Origin: GW2011-AR15 sp964512765
GTDB taxonomy: Archaea; Nanobdellota; Nanobdellia; Woesearchaeales; GW2011-AR15
DNA length: 64,000 nucleotides
NCBI GenBank assembly: GCA_964512765.1
Contig: CAZEKF010000001.1
Coordinates: 62,001-126,000, forward strand
Reading direction: 5' to 3'
Shown: one piece after another, positions 1 to 9,051 of the stretch
How the letters are laid out: each line of letters opens with the position of its first letter
Position numbering within the stretch: the stretch's first letter is position 1
Made by a program: the position numbers and the translations under genes
Notes under the pieces: generated by a model
What the model saw: the letters and a program-made list of their open reading frames with translations, nothing else
What the model was told of the DNA's origin: nothing
The model's database searches: none

Positions 1-152
1 CAAAAGAAAGGTCTTGCGGTAGACAAACTTCGAAATGCATAAGATGTGGCAGAACAGGCATTGGTGGGTTTGTCGGCCAATATAAACTTAACTATTGCAG
101 GTGTTGTTTTAGAGAAATTGCAACCAAGATAGGGTTTAAAAAATACAGTTGA
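1..152 (+). CDS. rps14: Small ribosomal subunit protein uS14 (5' end cut by window)
   Basis: The open frame from base 3 to a TGA at 150-152 reads KERSCGRQTSKCIRCG, then GLY-rich sequence, then CRCCFREIATKIGFKKYS. The two cysteine pairs (C-x2-C and C-x2-C) are the zinc site of the archaeal short, zinc-binding uS14, and the FREIA...GFKKYS ending is diagnostic. Only a few N-terminal residues are missing. It is the expected gene before uS8 in the archaeal spc operon, and the uS8 start lies 7 nt downstream. It assembles into the 30S head. Confidence 0.93.
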   Translation, partial: KERSCGRQTSKCIRCGRTGIGGFVGQYKLNYCRCCFREIATKIGFKKYS

Positions 153-159
153 TGAAAAA

Positions 160-552
160 ATGAGTTTAAACGATCCATTAGCAAACGTGTTATCACACGT
201 AATGATAGAAGATAAAAAAGGTAAGAAAAAGATTGTGTTAAAAAATAATTCAAAAATTATTAGAGAAGTTTTAACATTACTTAACAAAAACAATTATCTT
301 GGAACATTTAAAGTAATAGAAGATGGTAAAGCAGGCCTTATTGAAGTTAATCTGTTAGGCGCAATCAACAAAACAAATGTTATAAAACCAAGACATAGTG
401 TTAAATTGACAAATTATGAAAAGTTCGAGAAAAGATATTTGCCAGCTTTTGGATTTGGGTTTTTAATAGTCTCAACAAACCAAGGCATAATGACTCAAGA
501 AGAAGCAGTTAAGAAAAAACTAGGCGGTAAATTACTTGCATACGTATACTGA
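160..552 (+). CDS. rps8: Small ribosomal subunit protein uS8
   Basis: The 130-residue product opens with MSLNDPLANVLSHV and has the C-terminal STNQGIMTQEEA segment typical of archaeal uS8. Length matches the family. It is a primary 16S rRNA binding protein of the 30S platform. It sits between uS14 and uL6 with very short spacers, so it is translated from the same polycistronic spc mRNA. Confidence 0.96.
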   Translation: MSLNDPLANVLSHVMIEDKKGKKKIVLKNNSKIIREVLTLLNKNNYLGTFKVIEDGKAGLIEVNLLGAINKTNVIKPRHSVKLTNYEKFEKRYLPAFGFGFLIVSTNQGIMTQEEAVKKKLGGKLLAYVY

Positions 553-560
553 ATAAAAAA

Positions 561-1109
561 ATGGCAGCAAAAAAAAAAATCAATGAAAAACTTGAAGTTC
601 CAGAAGAACTTACAGCGTCTGTGGAAGAAAATGTTTTAATTGTATCAGGTCCGAAAGGAGAAGTTACAAGAAAATTTGATAATCCTAGAGTAAGTGTTTC
701 AGCAAGTAACAACGAAGTTGAGTTTGTTGCTAAACAAACTTCAAAAAAAGATAAAGCAGTTATCAAAACTTACAAAGCGCATGTTCTGAACATGTTTCAA
801 GGATGTAATGAAGGTTTTACATATAAGCTTAAGATCTGTTCAGGGCATTTTCCAATGAACGTGTCTGTTGCGGATAATGTTTTAACAATAAAAAATTTCA
901 TTGGTGAAAAAGTACCGAGACAAGTTAAACTTATTCCAGGCGTTGATGTAAAAGTTGAAGGCAGTTTCATCACAGTTAGTTCAAACGAAAAAGAAAAAGC
1001 TGGCCAGACAGCTGCGAACATTGAACAAGCAACAAGGCGACCAGGGTTTGACAAACGTGTGTTCCAGGATGGAATATATATAATTGAAAAAGCAGGAAAA
1101 GAAGTGTAA
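561..1109 (+). CDS. rpl6: Large ribosomal subunit protein uL6
   Basis: The 182-residue product shows the two-domain uL6 fold by sequence: an N-terminal strand-rich half (VSGPKGEVTRKF) and a second repeat containing FPMNVSV and NFIGEKVPRQVKL, then the C-terminal KRVFQDGIYI. It binds 23S rRNA near the sarcin-ricin loop. The start is 8 nt after the uS8 stop, in conserved archaeal spc order. Confidence 0.96.
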   Translation: MAAKKKINEKLEVPEELTASVEENVLIVSGPKGEVTRKFDNPRVSVSASNNEVEFVAKQTSKKDKAVIKTYKAHVLNMFQGCNEGFTYKLKICSGHFPMNVSVADNVLTIKNFIGEKVPRQVKLIPGVDVKVEGSFITVSSNEKEKAGQTAANIEQATRRPGFDKRVFQDGIYIIEKAGKEV

Positions 1110-1117
1110 CTAAGAAA

Positions 1118-1681
1118 ATGTCAAAAGAAAATTTACTTAAAGTTAAACAAGAGAAAAAGTCTGTTAATCCAAGATTCATCAGACAAGATATTCATAAGAA
1201 AAAACGTCTTGCAAAGTTGTGGAGGAAACCACGTGGTTGCGATTCAAAAAAACGTTTAATGAAAAATAACAGGTTAATTGTTAAACCTGGTTATGGTACT
1301 CCAAAAATCTTGAGAAAAAGGGAAAAAACAGGCAAAGAGATTGTTGCAGTTACTTCAGTTAATGATTTGAAATCACTTGACCCTAAAAAACACACAATAA
1401 TTGTGTCAAAAAAATTAGGTTTAAAGAATAAACTTGTATTATTAAATAAATTAGTTGAAGAGAAGTTCACTGTTCATAATATTAAAGATCCTAAGAGATA
1501 CGTTGAATCAAAAAAAGCACAGCTTGATAAAAAGAAAAAACAAAAACAAGAAAAAACAAAAAAAGAAAAGGTTAAGAAAGAAGCTGATAAAAAAGAATCA
1601 ATTGAAGACAAACTCTCTGACGATGAAAAAAAGAAGTTAGAGAAAAAAGAAATTGATAGGTTATTAACTAAGAAATTTTGA
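1118..1681 (+). CDS. rpl32e: Large ribosomal subunit protein eL32 with charged C-terminal extension
   Basis: Residues 15-125 match eL32 (NPRFIRQDIHKKKRL, then WRKPRG and VKPGYGTPK). This protein exists in archaea and eukaryotes but not bacteria. Residues from about 130 to 187 form a Lys/Glu-rich tail with long lysine runs that the family core lacks, probably disordered and rRNA-binding. Position between uL6 and eL19 is the standard archaeal order. The TGA stop ends 2 nt before the next ATG. Confidence 0.95.
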   Translation: MSKENLLKVKQEKKSVNPRFIRQDIHKKKRLAKLWRKPRGCDSKKRLMKNNRLIVKPGYGTPKILRKREKTGKEIVAVTSVNDLKSLDPKKHTIIVSKKLGLKNKLVLLNKLVEEKFTVHNIKDPKRYVESKKAQLDKKKKQKQEKTKKEKVKKEADKKESIEDKLSDDEKKKLEKKEIDRLLTKKF

Positions 1682-1683
1682 AA

Positions 1684-2127
1684 ATGAAAGTCCAGAAAAG
1701 ATTAGCAGCAAAATTAGTAAAAAAATCACCTAAAAAGGTTAAGCTAGACCCGAACAGGCTAGACGAGATAAAAGAAGCTATAACAAAAGTTGATATTAAA
1801 GCTTTGATTAAAGACGGCGCAATAAAAATATTACAGGATAAAGGTGTGTCTAGAGCACGAGCTAGAAAAAACAAAAAACAAAAAGTTCGTGGCAGAAAAA
1901 AAGGTCACGGATCAAGAAAAGGTAAAGCTAATGCTAGGTTAGGAGATAAAAAGAAATGGATGAACAAGATAAGGTTACAGAGAGCGTTTTTAAAAGAGCT
2001 TAAACAAAAAAGCAAACTAACTCCTGAAGTTTACAAAAACCTTTACAGGAAAGCTAAAGGCGGATTTTTTAGAAGTAAAAGACACATTAAATTATACATA
2101 ACAGAGCATAAGCTTGTTAAAAAATAA
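1684..2127 (+). CDS. rpl19e: Large ribosomal subunit protein eL19
   Basis: The product begins MKVQKRLAAKLVKKSPKKV and contains the GRKKGHGSRKGKANAR block characteristic of eL19. I start it at the ATG at 1684 (147 residues); an in-frame TTG two codons upstream would overlap the eL32 stop and is less likely. It is a 50S surface protein specific to archaea and eukaryotes. It lies in the spc operon between eL32 and uL18. Confidence 0.95.
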   Translation: MKVQKRLAAKLVKKSPKKVKLDPNRLDEIKEAITKVDIKALIKDGAIKILQDKGVSRARARKNKKQKVRGRKKGHGSRKGKANARLGDKKKWMNKIRLQRAFLKELKQKSKLTPEVYKNLYRKAKGGFFRSKRHIKLYITEHKLVKK

Positions 2128-2129
2128 AA

Positions 2130-2615
2130 ATGGTACATAAAAAAACATTCACAATACAGTATCGTCGGAAACAATCTGGTAAAACAGATTATAAGAAAAG
2201 GTTAGCTTTGCTAAAATCAAAATCAACAAGATTAGTTGTTAGAAAATCTAACAAACACATGTTAGCACAGCTTGTAAAATATGGTGACAAAGGCGACGTT
2301 GTCATAAAGACTGTTAGTTCAGAACATCTTAAAAAATACGGATGGGACATAAGCACAGGTAACATACCTGCTGCATATTTAGTTGGACTGTTAATTGGTA
2401 AAGAATCAAATGGTAAGGAAGCAGTTTTAGATTTAGGTTTACAAACACCAATATCTGGGTCAAGACTGTTTGCTGTGTTAAAAGGCGCAGTTGACGGTGG
2501 TTTGAAAATTAAATGTTCAGAAGAAGTTTTTCCTTCTGAAGAAAGGATCATGGGAAAACATGCAAAAGATGTCAAAGATAAATTTGAAAAAACACGTGAT
2601 AAAATATTAAAATGA
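2130..2615 (+). CDS. rpl18: Large ribosomal subunit protein uL18
   Basis: The 161-residue product has the 5S rRNA-binding uL18 signature: FTIQYRRKQSGKTDYKKRL near the N-terminus, then LAAYLVGLL-like and DLGLQTPISGSRLFAVLKGAVDGG. It starts 2 nt after eL19. Its last codons overlap the uS5 start by 4 nt (ATGA), consistent with translational coupling. Confidence 0.95.
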   Translation: MVHKKTFTIQYRRKQSGKTDYKKRLALLKSKSTRLVVRKSNKHMLAQLVKYGDKGDVVIKTVSSEHLKKYGWDISTGNIPAAYLVGLLIGKESNGKEAVLDLGLQTPISGSRLFAVLKGAVDGGLKIKCSEEVFPSEERIMGKHAKDVKDKFEKTRDKILK

Positions 2616-3436
2616 GACAAGGAAAAAGAAAAAACAATCGAAGAGAAAGAAGGAGACAACCTGAAGTAGTTAAAGAACCATGGGTTCCTAAAACAGAACT
2701 TGGAAAAAAAGTAGAATCTGGAGAATTTACTAATGTTCACGAGATTCTTGATAAAGGACAAATAATCATGGAAAAAGAAATAACAGAAACTTTGGTCCCT
2801 GGACTGGAATCAGATCTGTTATTAGTTGGCCAGGCAAAAGGTAAGTTTGGTGGTGGTAAACGTCGTGTGTTCAGACAAACCCAGAAAAAGACTAAAGAAG
2901 GTAACAAACCACGGTTTGCGACATTAGCAGTTGTTGGTGATAAAAAAGGTATTGTTGGTCTTGGTTACGGTAAATCAAAAGAAACAGTCCCAGCACGTGA
3001 AAAAGCTATAAGAAGAGCGAAGTGTAATGTTTTTAAGATACGAAGAGGATGCGGTAGCTGGGAATGTGGTTGTGGTGAACCTCATTCATTACCGTTTACA
3101 ATTACTGGTAAATGTGGTTCGTCAATAGTTAAGTTAATCCCTGCTCCTAAAGGTACAGGTATAAAAGCAGATAAAGAAATTGCAAAAATACTTAGTTTGG
3201 CAGGAGTGAAAGACGCATGGTCACAAACATACGGTCAAACCAGGTCAAAAATCAATTTAATAAAATCAACTGAAAAAGCACTGAGAAGTTTAATGGAAAC
3301 TAAATTGCAAGAAGTGCATTATAAAAATTTGAGTGTAGTGGACACACCAACCAAAGAAGAATTAGCAAAAGAAAAGGAAGAAGAGAAACAAGAAGATGAA
3401 GACAAAGACAAGTCAACAACAAAAGGAAAAAAGTAA
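2612..3436 (+). CDS. rps5: Small ribosomal subunit protein uS5 with acidic tail
   Basis: The 274-residue product carries the S5 double-stranded RNA-binding domain (residues about 60-130, with FATLAVVGDKKGIVGLGYGK) and the C-terminal ribosomal fold (GTGIKADKEIAKILSLAGVKDAWSQ). It takes part in decoding accuracy on the 30S. A Glu/Asp/Lys-rich tail of about 25 residues ends the protein, and its coding sequence overlaps the start of uL30 by 41 nt, which is long for this operon. Confidence 0.95.
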   Translation: MRQGKRKNNRRERRRQPEVVKEPWVPKTELGKKVESGEFTNVHEILDKGQIIMEKEITETLVPGLESDLLLVGQAKGKFGGGKRRVFRQTQKKTKEGNKPRFATLAVVGDKKGIVGLGYGKSKETVPAREKAIRRAKCNVFKIRRGCGSWECGCGEPHSLPFTITGKCGSSIVKLIPAPKGTGIKADKEIAKILSLAGVKDAWSQTYGQTRSKINLIKSTEKALRSLMETKLQEVHYKNLSVVDTPTKEELAKEKEEEKQEDEDKDKSTTKGKK

Positions 3437-3887
3437 CCCTAAGAAAACTGTTGAAAAAAGCAGTAAAATTGCAGTAGTTAGAGTTAGAGGTAAGATTAAC
3501 CTTAACCATGAGGTTAAAAAAACATTTGACCTGTTAAATTTACATAACAAAAACTGGTGCGTTGTAGTTGATAATAACTCATCAACAATAGGTATGATAA
3601 AAAAAGTTAAAGATTACGTAACTTGGGGCGAAGTTTCAGATGACGTGTACAAGGACATGATGGCTAAACGCGCAGAAGAATTCAAAGGCAGAGTTGAAGA
3701 TTCAAGATCCAAGGTAAAATACACTAAGTATGTTGTTTTTAATAGTAAAAAATATAAGAAATTTATTAGACTTTCTCCTCCTAAAAAAGGATATGGTAGA
3801 GCAGGTGTAAAAACATCTTTTATAAGGAATGGTGCTTTAGGTTATAGAGGAGATAAAATTAATGATTTGTTAAAACGGATGACATAA
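3396..3887 (+). CDS. rpl30: Large ribosomal subunit protein uL30
   Basis: The core (residues about 24-90, with IAVVRVRGKINLNHEVK, then FDLLNLHNKN) is a clear uL30, followed by the archaeal C-terminal domain ending in SPPKKGYGRAGVKTSFI. The only canonical in-frame start ahead of the core is the ATG at 3396, inside uS5. No ATG, GTG or TTG occurs in frame after the uS5 stop and before the core. The first 20 residues are Lys/Gln/Ser-rich and dispensable-looking. Confidence 0.92.
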   Translation: MKTKTSQQQKEKSNPKKTVEKSSKIAVVRVRGKINLNHEVKKTFDLLNLHNKNWCVVVDNNSSTIGMIKKVKDYVTWGEVSDDVYKDMMAKRAEEFKGRVEDSRSKVKYTKYVVFNSKKYKKFIRLSPPKKGYGRAGVKTSFIRNGALGYRGDKINDLLKRMT

Positions 3888-3889
3888 AA

Positions 3890-4351
3890 ATGCAATCAAA
3901 AAGAACAAAACGATCACGGATAAGAGCAGCTAAACCTACTTCAGGCCATGGCCATAAAAAGAAAAATCGAGGAGCAGGCCATCGAGGCGGTCGGGGTAAA
4001 GCCGGAACCGGAAAACACGGAAGTACTAAGTTAATGAAACTTACAAAAGGTAAGGAGTATTTAGGAAAATCTGGGTTTAAATCATTGAAAAAATCATTAA
4101 GAACTATAAACCTTACAGAATTACAGTCTGGACTAGATTCAATGACCATAAAAGGGAAAATAAGTAAGAATAAAGATGTTTACGAAGTTGATTTGGAAAA
4201 ATTAGGATATGATAAACTATTGTCAAAAGGCAATGTTAATGTTAAGATAAATATTAAAGTTAAACTTGCAACACCAAACGCAGTTTCCAGGATTGAAAAA
4301 GCAGGCGGGAAAGTTTTAACTCAGGATAAGAATACAAACACGGAAGAGTAA
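3890..4351 (+). CDS. rpl15: Large ribosomal subunit protein uL15
   Basis: The 153-residue product has the glycine/lysine/arginine-rich N-terminus of uL15 (KPTSGHGHKKKNRGAGHRGG) and a compact C-terminal domain (VNVKINIKVKLATPNAVSRIEKAGG). It is a 50S assembly protein. It lies immediately upstream of secY, the usual end of the archaeal spc operon. Confidence 0.95.
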   Translation: MQSKRTKRSRIRAAKPTSGHGHKKKNRGAGHRGGRGKAGTGKHGSTKLMKLTKGKEYLGKSGFKSLKKSLRTINLTELQSGLDSMTIKGKISKNKDVYEVDLEKLGYDKLLSKGNVNVKINIKVKLATPNAVSRIEKAGGKVLTQDKNTNTEE

Positions 4352-4352
4352 A

Positions 4353-5780
4353 ATGTCACTGTTGGATAACATTATACTGAACCTTCCAGAAGTCGGCTCT
4401 CCAAAACAAAAAAAGTTGCCGTTTAATGAAAGGTTAAAATGGACTTTGATAGTTCTTGTTTTATTTTTCGTGCTAGGAATGATACCGTTATGGCCACTTG
4501 GCCAGAACACATTAGCACAGTTTGAATATTTATCAATTATTTTAGGCGCGGAGTTTGGCTCACTATTATCTTTAGGTATTGGACCTATTGTTACAGGGTC
4601 TATTATTTTACAGTTGCTTAACGGAGCAGGAATATTAAAGTTTGACTTAACATCTCATGAAGGCAAACAAAGATACCAAGGAATACAAAAACTAGTATCC
4701 TTATTTTTCATTATATTCGAAGCTATTATTTACGTTTTCATGGGCGGGATTTCAGTGCCGGCAGGAATAGCGTCTATGTTTCAGATGCAGTTATTACTTG
4801 TTTTCCAGTTATTTTTGGGTGGTTTAATTGTATTGTTCATGGACGAGATTGTAAGCAAATGGGGGTTTGGCTCAGGAATTAGTTTGTTCATAGCAGCAGG
4901 CATTAGTAAACAAATTTTCATTAGACTGTTTTCATTTACAGATACAGTAGGTAACATGTTTTGGGAAACATCATTCCAAGGACCTGTGGTAGGTCAATTA
5001 TGGGGCACGATTGGTTCTTTGACAACAGGAGATGGTCAAGGTGCGTTAATAGGTATTGTTACAATTGCTGCGACATTCATCGTATTTGCAATTGCTGTTT
5101 ATTCGCAGGCAATGAAGATTGAAATTCCATTGTCTTTTGGTAGAGTTAGAGGGCATGGTATTAGATGGCCTTTGCAGTTTATTTATACAAGTAACATGCC
5201 AGTTATCTTAGTTGCGTCATTGTTTGCAACATTACAGTTATGGGTTAGATTGTTGCAGAACTGGACAGGGGGTAATCCTTTACCTATATTGGGCGGGTTT
5301 GCACAAGGTAATGTTCCAGTAGGTTTAATGGCGGTTTTACAAGGACCAAACTTAGTACAAGCCATGATCCAAAGCGGCGGCCAATGGTCAATCATTGCAC
5401 CAGTGTTGTTTAACTCACTTATTTACATTATATTAATGATCGGCGGCGCGGTTTTATTTTCAATATTCTGGGTGCAAACTTCGGGTCAAGATTCTAAAAG
5501 TTTAGCAGAACAAATAATGTCGTCAGGACTGCAAATACCTGGGTTTAGAAAAGATAAACGTATCCTACAACGGATCCTGGACAGGTACATCATGCCGCTT
5601 ACTGTAATGGGTGGACTAGTGGTTGGATTTTTAGCAGCAACCGCAGATTTAATGGGTGCACTGTCTCGAGGAACAGGAATTTTACTTACTGTCATGATTG
5701 TGTATAAACTGTACGAAGACATTGCACGTGAGCACATGTACGATATGAACCCAATGGTTAGAAAATTCATGGGGAAATAG
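4353..5780 (+). CDS. secY: Preprotein translocase subunit SecY (Sec61 alpha)
   Basis: The 475-residue polytopic protein has about ten membrane segments. Family landmarks are the plug/TM2 region (LGIGPIVTGSIILQLL), the cytoplasmic loop SFGRVRGHGIRWPLQF, and C-terminal PGFRKDKRILQRILDRYI. It forms the protein-conducting channel and is the export route expected for the surface proteins further along the window. It starts 1 nt after the uL15 stop and closes the operon. Confidence 0.97.
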   Translation: MSLLDNIILNLPEVGSPKQKKLPFNERLKWTLIVLVLFFVLGMIPLWPLGQNTLAQFEYLSIILGAEFGSLLSLGIGPIVTGSIILQLLNGAGILKFDLTSHEGKQRYQGIQKLVSLFFIIFEAIIYVFMGGISVPAGIASMFQMQLLLVFQLFLGGLIVLFMDEIVSKWGFGSGISLFIAAGISKQIFIRLFSFTDTVGNMFWETSFQGPVVGQLWGTIGSLTTGDGQGALIGIVTIAATFIVFAIAVYSQAMKIEIPLSFGRVRGHGIRWPLQFIYTSNMPVILVASLFATLQLWVRLLQNWTGGNPLPILGGFAQGNVPVGLMAVLQGPNLVQAMIQSGGQWSIIAPVLFNSLIYIILMIGGAVLFSIFWVQTSGQDSKSLAEQIMSSGLQIPGFRKDKRILQRILDRYIMPLTVMGGLVVGFLAATADLMGALSRGTGILLTVMIVYKLYEDIAREHMYDMNPMVRKFMGK

Positions 5781-5782
5781 TC

Positions 5783-5794
5783 ATATTTAAATAA
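5783..5794 (+). promoter_or_regulatory. Archaeal TATA box for aglB
   Basis: An ATATTTAAATAA-type TATA element lies just after the secY stop. It places a transcription start near 5815-5820, shortly before the aglB start. A GGGGGT stretch at 5822-5827 may act as ribosome binding site. Confidence 0.6.
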
Positions 5795-5836
5795 CACCTT
5801 TCGTTCTTTTTAGACAATAAACGGGGGTAATTAACA

Positions 5837-8695
5837 TTGGTTAAAGAAAAAACAGATGATGACATTACACTTGACTTTTCATGGTTAAAAAATATACTTC
5901 CAAAAAAAACAGATACACAAGAAAGTACTGATGAAGATGTTACACTTGATTTGAGTAAAACATCAGGTTTTCTAAAAAAATATGCTGTGTTTTTCTTATT
6001 ATTAATACCTATTATTTTATCGATTCATATTAGAACATTGCCAGCAAATTTGCCAATGGCAGATGACTGGGCAAGACAAGGCATTTATACTAATATAAGA
6101 AACAATGTCGCTGCTCAGGTTAACCAGCAATACCCTCATTTACCGGACCAGACTAAACAAAGTATGATTGATGAACAATTTGCGTTAGCGGTTTCTCAAC
6201 AACAGGTACAAATTGAACAAGCAGTTGTTACGCAAGCAGAAGGGTTAAAGCAAAGGTTCAGAGACGAATCTGGTGAGACTTATTTGGGAGATATAGACTC
6301 GTACTTTTGGACAAGGTATGCTAATAATTTAGTTGAAAAAGGAATATACGCAGACGAGTTTCGAGATGGAGAACCGTATGATAACCATATGTCTGCCCCT
6401 AATGGTCTTAAAGTTGAACCCAACCTGTACCCCTATTTAGAGGCATATTTATATAAATTTTTAAGATTGTTTAATCCAAAGGTAAGTATACTTAAAGCAT
6501 CTTTTTTAACACCGTTATTTTTATCATTTTTTGCAATAATAGCTGCATTTTTCATCGGTAAAAAACTATCAGGAGATTTAGCTGGATTCATCGCATCAAT
6601 ACTTATTGCAGTTAACCCGACAGTCTTAAGTAGGTCATTAGGATCTGATAATGACGTTGTAAACGCAGTGTTTCCTTTGTTAATAATGTTATTTACCATA
6701 TACGCGTTTGACTCTAAAAATACTAACAAGACAATTATTTACGCAGCAATAACAGGACTGTTAACCGGACTGTACAGTTTTGCATGGTCAGGATGGTGGT
6801 TCATGTTCTTGTTCATTATTGGTGCAGGAGTTATTTACATGGGCTATATAGGTGTTTATGAAACTATTAGCAAAGGTAAAACAATTGACAATCTCTTGAG
6901 TAATAAAAAACTTAAATTGATTGTTGTGTTACTTAGTATATTTTTAGCATCGACTTTTATTTCATTAACCATTTTTGGAAATAGTGGTTTGTTTTTAAGA
7001 GCATTGTACAGAAACCCTGTTAAGATTGTTACAATACAACAAGCAGCTCGAGGGATAAGTATATGGCCGAACGTTTACACTACAGTTGCTGAACTAAATG
7101 CAGCAAACTTCCCAACTATTGCCAGTAGTTTAGGTGGTAAAACATTTTTATGGTTAGCTTTAATAGGTACGATCCTTGCATTGGTTAATTTTGGTAGTGA
7201 AAGTAAAAAAACTTCAAGAATAAGTATGATCTTTTTGGCTGCTTCGGTACTGTATTATTTGATTTTTATTGAAATGTCATTAACAAACAATTTTAACATT
7301 ATTGTTCAGATGGCATTATTATCGATACCTTTATTCGTTGGTTTGTTATTGTCTGCAATGTATAGTTACAAACTTGAACCAATACATTCAATTTTAATGG
7401 TTATCTGGTTCATGGCTACAATATACGCAGCTACAAAAGGTATTAGGTTTATTTTGTTGATCATCCCTGCGTTTGTTATTTCGTTTTCCACTTTAATTAA
7501 TTCGTTAGTTGACTGGACAGCAAAGCTAACAAGTAAGTCTTTAGACCTGAACATATCCATACCAAAAGTAATTTTTACAGTAATTGCATTACTTTTACTT
7601 GTTCAACCAATCAGAGTAGGTAGAGCAACTGCTTATAGTTATGTGCCAAGTGTTAACGATGCCTGGGTTGAAACATTAACAAAAATAAAAACAGAGTCTG
7701 CACCAGATGCAATTGTTAATTCATGGTGGGACTTTGGTCATTGGTTCAAATATTGGGCAGATAGGCAAGTAACGTTTGACGGTGCTTCTCAGAATAGTCA
7801 ACAAGCGCACTGGATTGGTAAAGTGTTACTTACTGATGATGAGGACCAAGCAGTTGCAATATTAAGAATGTTGGATTGTGGGGGCATAAAGGCTGAACAA
7901 AAATTAACTAAACTGACAGAAGACACATACGAAACAGTACAATTATTGTATAGTTTTTTTGAAATGACTGAGTCAGAGGTTAAGACAGAACTATTAAAAT
8001 TAACAGATCAAACAAAAGCAGACGAAATTGTTTCTTACATGTTTTGTGAACCTCCTGAAAATTATTTTATAACTTCTGGTGACATGGTAGGTAAATCTGG
8101 TGTCTGGGCACATTTTGGAAGCTGGAACTTCCAGAGGGCAAAAATATACAGTTATTTTAAATCAATGACCTTGACAGAGTTTTCACAAACTTTAACAACA
8201 GAATTTGGATATACTGAACAAGATGCGCAAAGAATTTTTTACGAACTAACATCACTAATAACAGATAGGGAAATTAACAACTGGATAGCACCGTGGCCAA
8301 GCTACGGCGGAGTTATATCTTGTTCAAGAGATAATAGGACTCTGACGTGTAATGTTCCAGCAAACAACCAGAATGTTCCAATGCAAATTAATCTTGATAC
8401 AAAAGAAGCGTCTGTTGAATCTAATAATGACCAAACCTTCCATCCTTACAAGTTCGCATACCTCGATGATAACAATGAACTGATAACTAAAACATATAAT
8501 GAAAACCATCTAGGATACGGACTTGTGTTGTTAGGAGAGTCAAGTGTTTTGTTCATGGCGCCAGAGTTGACAGGTAGCATGTTTACAAGGATGTTTTACT
8601 TAGATGGCCGTGGTTTAAATTATTTTAATAAGTTTCACGATACAAGAGATATAGCAGGCAGCAGGATAATTACTTGGAAACTTGACTGGCAGTAA
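5837..8695 (+). CDS. aglB: Archaeal oligosaccharyltransferase AglB (STT3 family)
   Basis: The 952-residue protein has a cytoplasmic N-terminus (residues 1-45) and about 13 membrane segments (50-590), then a large external C-terminal domain. The STT3 signature WWDFG is at about residues 630-634 (a Phe variant of WWDYG), and acidic SDNDVV lies in the membrane part. It transfers a lipid-linked glycan to Asn of N-x-S/T sequons on the outer membrane face. The start is a TTG after a GGGGGT element. It heads a run of glycan genes, suggesting a local N-glycosylation locus. Confidence 0.95.
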   Translation: MVKEKTDDDITLDFSWLKNILPKKTDTQESTDEDVTLDLSKTSGFLKKYAVFFLLLIPIILSIHIRTLPANLPMADDWARQGIYTNIRNNVAAQVNQQYPHLPDQTKQSMIDEQFALAVSQQQVQIEQAVVTQAEGLKQRFRDESGETYLGDIDSYFWTRYANNLVEKGIYADEFRDGEPYDNHMSAPNGLKVEPNLYPYLEAYLYKFLRLFNPKVSILKASFLTPLFLSFFAIIAAFFIGKKLSGDLAGFIASILIAVNPTVLSRSLGSDNDVVNAVFPLLIMLFTIYAFDSKNTNKTIIYAAITGLLTGLYSFAWSGWWFMFLFIIGAGVIYMGYIGVYETISKGKTIDNLLSNKKLKLIVVLLSIFLASTFISLTIFGNSGLFLRALYRNPVKIVTIQQAARGISIWPNVYTTVAELNAANFPTIASSLGGKTFLWLALIGTILALVNFGSESKKTSRISMIFLAASVLYYLIFIEMSLTNNFNIIVQMALLSIPLFVGLLLSAMYSYKLEPIHSILMVIWFMATIYAATKGIRFILLIIPAFVISFSTLINSLVDWTAKLTSKSLDLNISIPKVIFTVIALLLLVQPIRVGRATAYSYVPSVNDAWVETLTKIKTESAPDAIVNSWWDFGHWFKYWADRQVTFDGASQNSQQAHWIGKVLLTDDEDQAVAILRMLDCGGIKAEQKLTKLTEDTYETVQLLYSFFEMTESEVKTELLKLTDQTKADEIVSYMFCEPPENYFITSGDMVGKSGVWAHFGSWNFQRAKIYSYFKSMTLTEFSQTLTTEFGYTEQDAQRIFYELTSLITDREINNWIAPWPSYGGVISCSRDNRTLTCNVPANNQNVPMQINLDTKEASVESNNDQTFHPYKFAYLDDNNELITKTYNENHLGYGLVLLGESSVLFMAPELTGSMFTRMFYLDGRGLNYFNKFHDTRDIAGSRIITWKLDWQ

Positions 8696-8697
8696 AA

Positions 8698-9051
8698 ATG
8701 AACAGATCAAAAGGCATTATTTTAATGTTTATTTGTACTATTTTTACAGCCATTGGTCAAATATTATTGAAAAAAGGCACCGACATACTTGTTTTTGACA
8801 TTATTTCAATAATTACAAATTTTCCTTTAATACTTGGTGTGTTCTTTTATGCTCTTGGAGCGTTACTATTAATTTATGCGTTAAAACATGGTGAATTAAA
8901 TGTTTTGTATCCTATTGTTTCACTTACTTTTGTCTGGGTAATTATGTTGTCTTATGTTTTTTTGAATGAAACAGTATCATTTTCTAAAATAACAGGGACC
9001 AGCACAATACTACTTGGCGTGCTTTTAATAACAAAAGGTGGTAAGAAATGA
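8698..9051 (+). CDS. SMR/EamA-type four-helix membrane transporter, subunit 1
   Basis: The 117-residue protein has four hydrophobic helices and the small-multidrug-resistance layout (AIGQILLKKGTD in helix 1, GALLLIYALKHGELNVLYPI mid-protein). It starts 2 nt after aglB and overlaps the next gene by 4 nt. Paired small SMR proteins of this size, such as ArnE/ArnF, flip lipid-linked sugars. Placement beside AglB and GT genes makes a glycolipid flippase role plausible. That role is inference; drug export is the alternative. Confidence 0.75.
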   Translation: MNRSKGIILMFICTIFTAIGQILLKKGTDILVFDIISIITNFPLILGVFFYALGALLLIYALKHGELNVLYPIVSLTFVWVIMLSYVFLNETVSFSKITGTSTILLGVLLITKGGKK

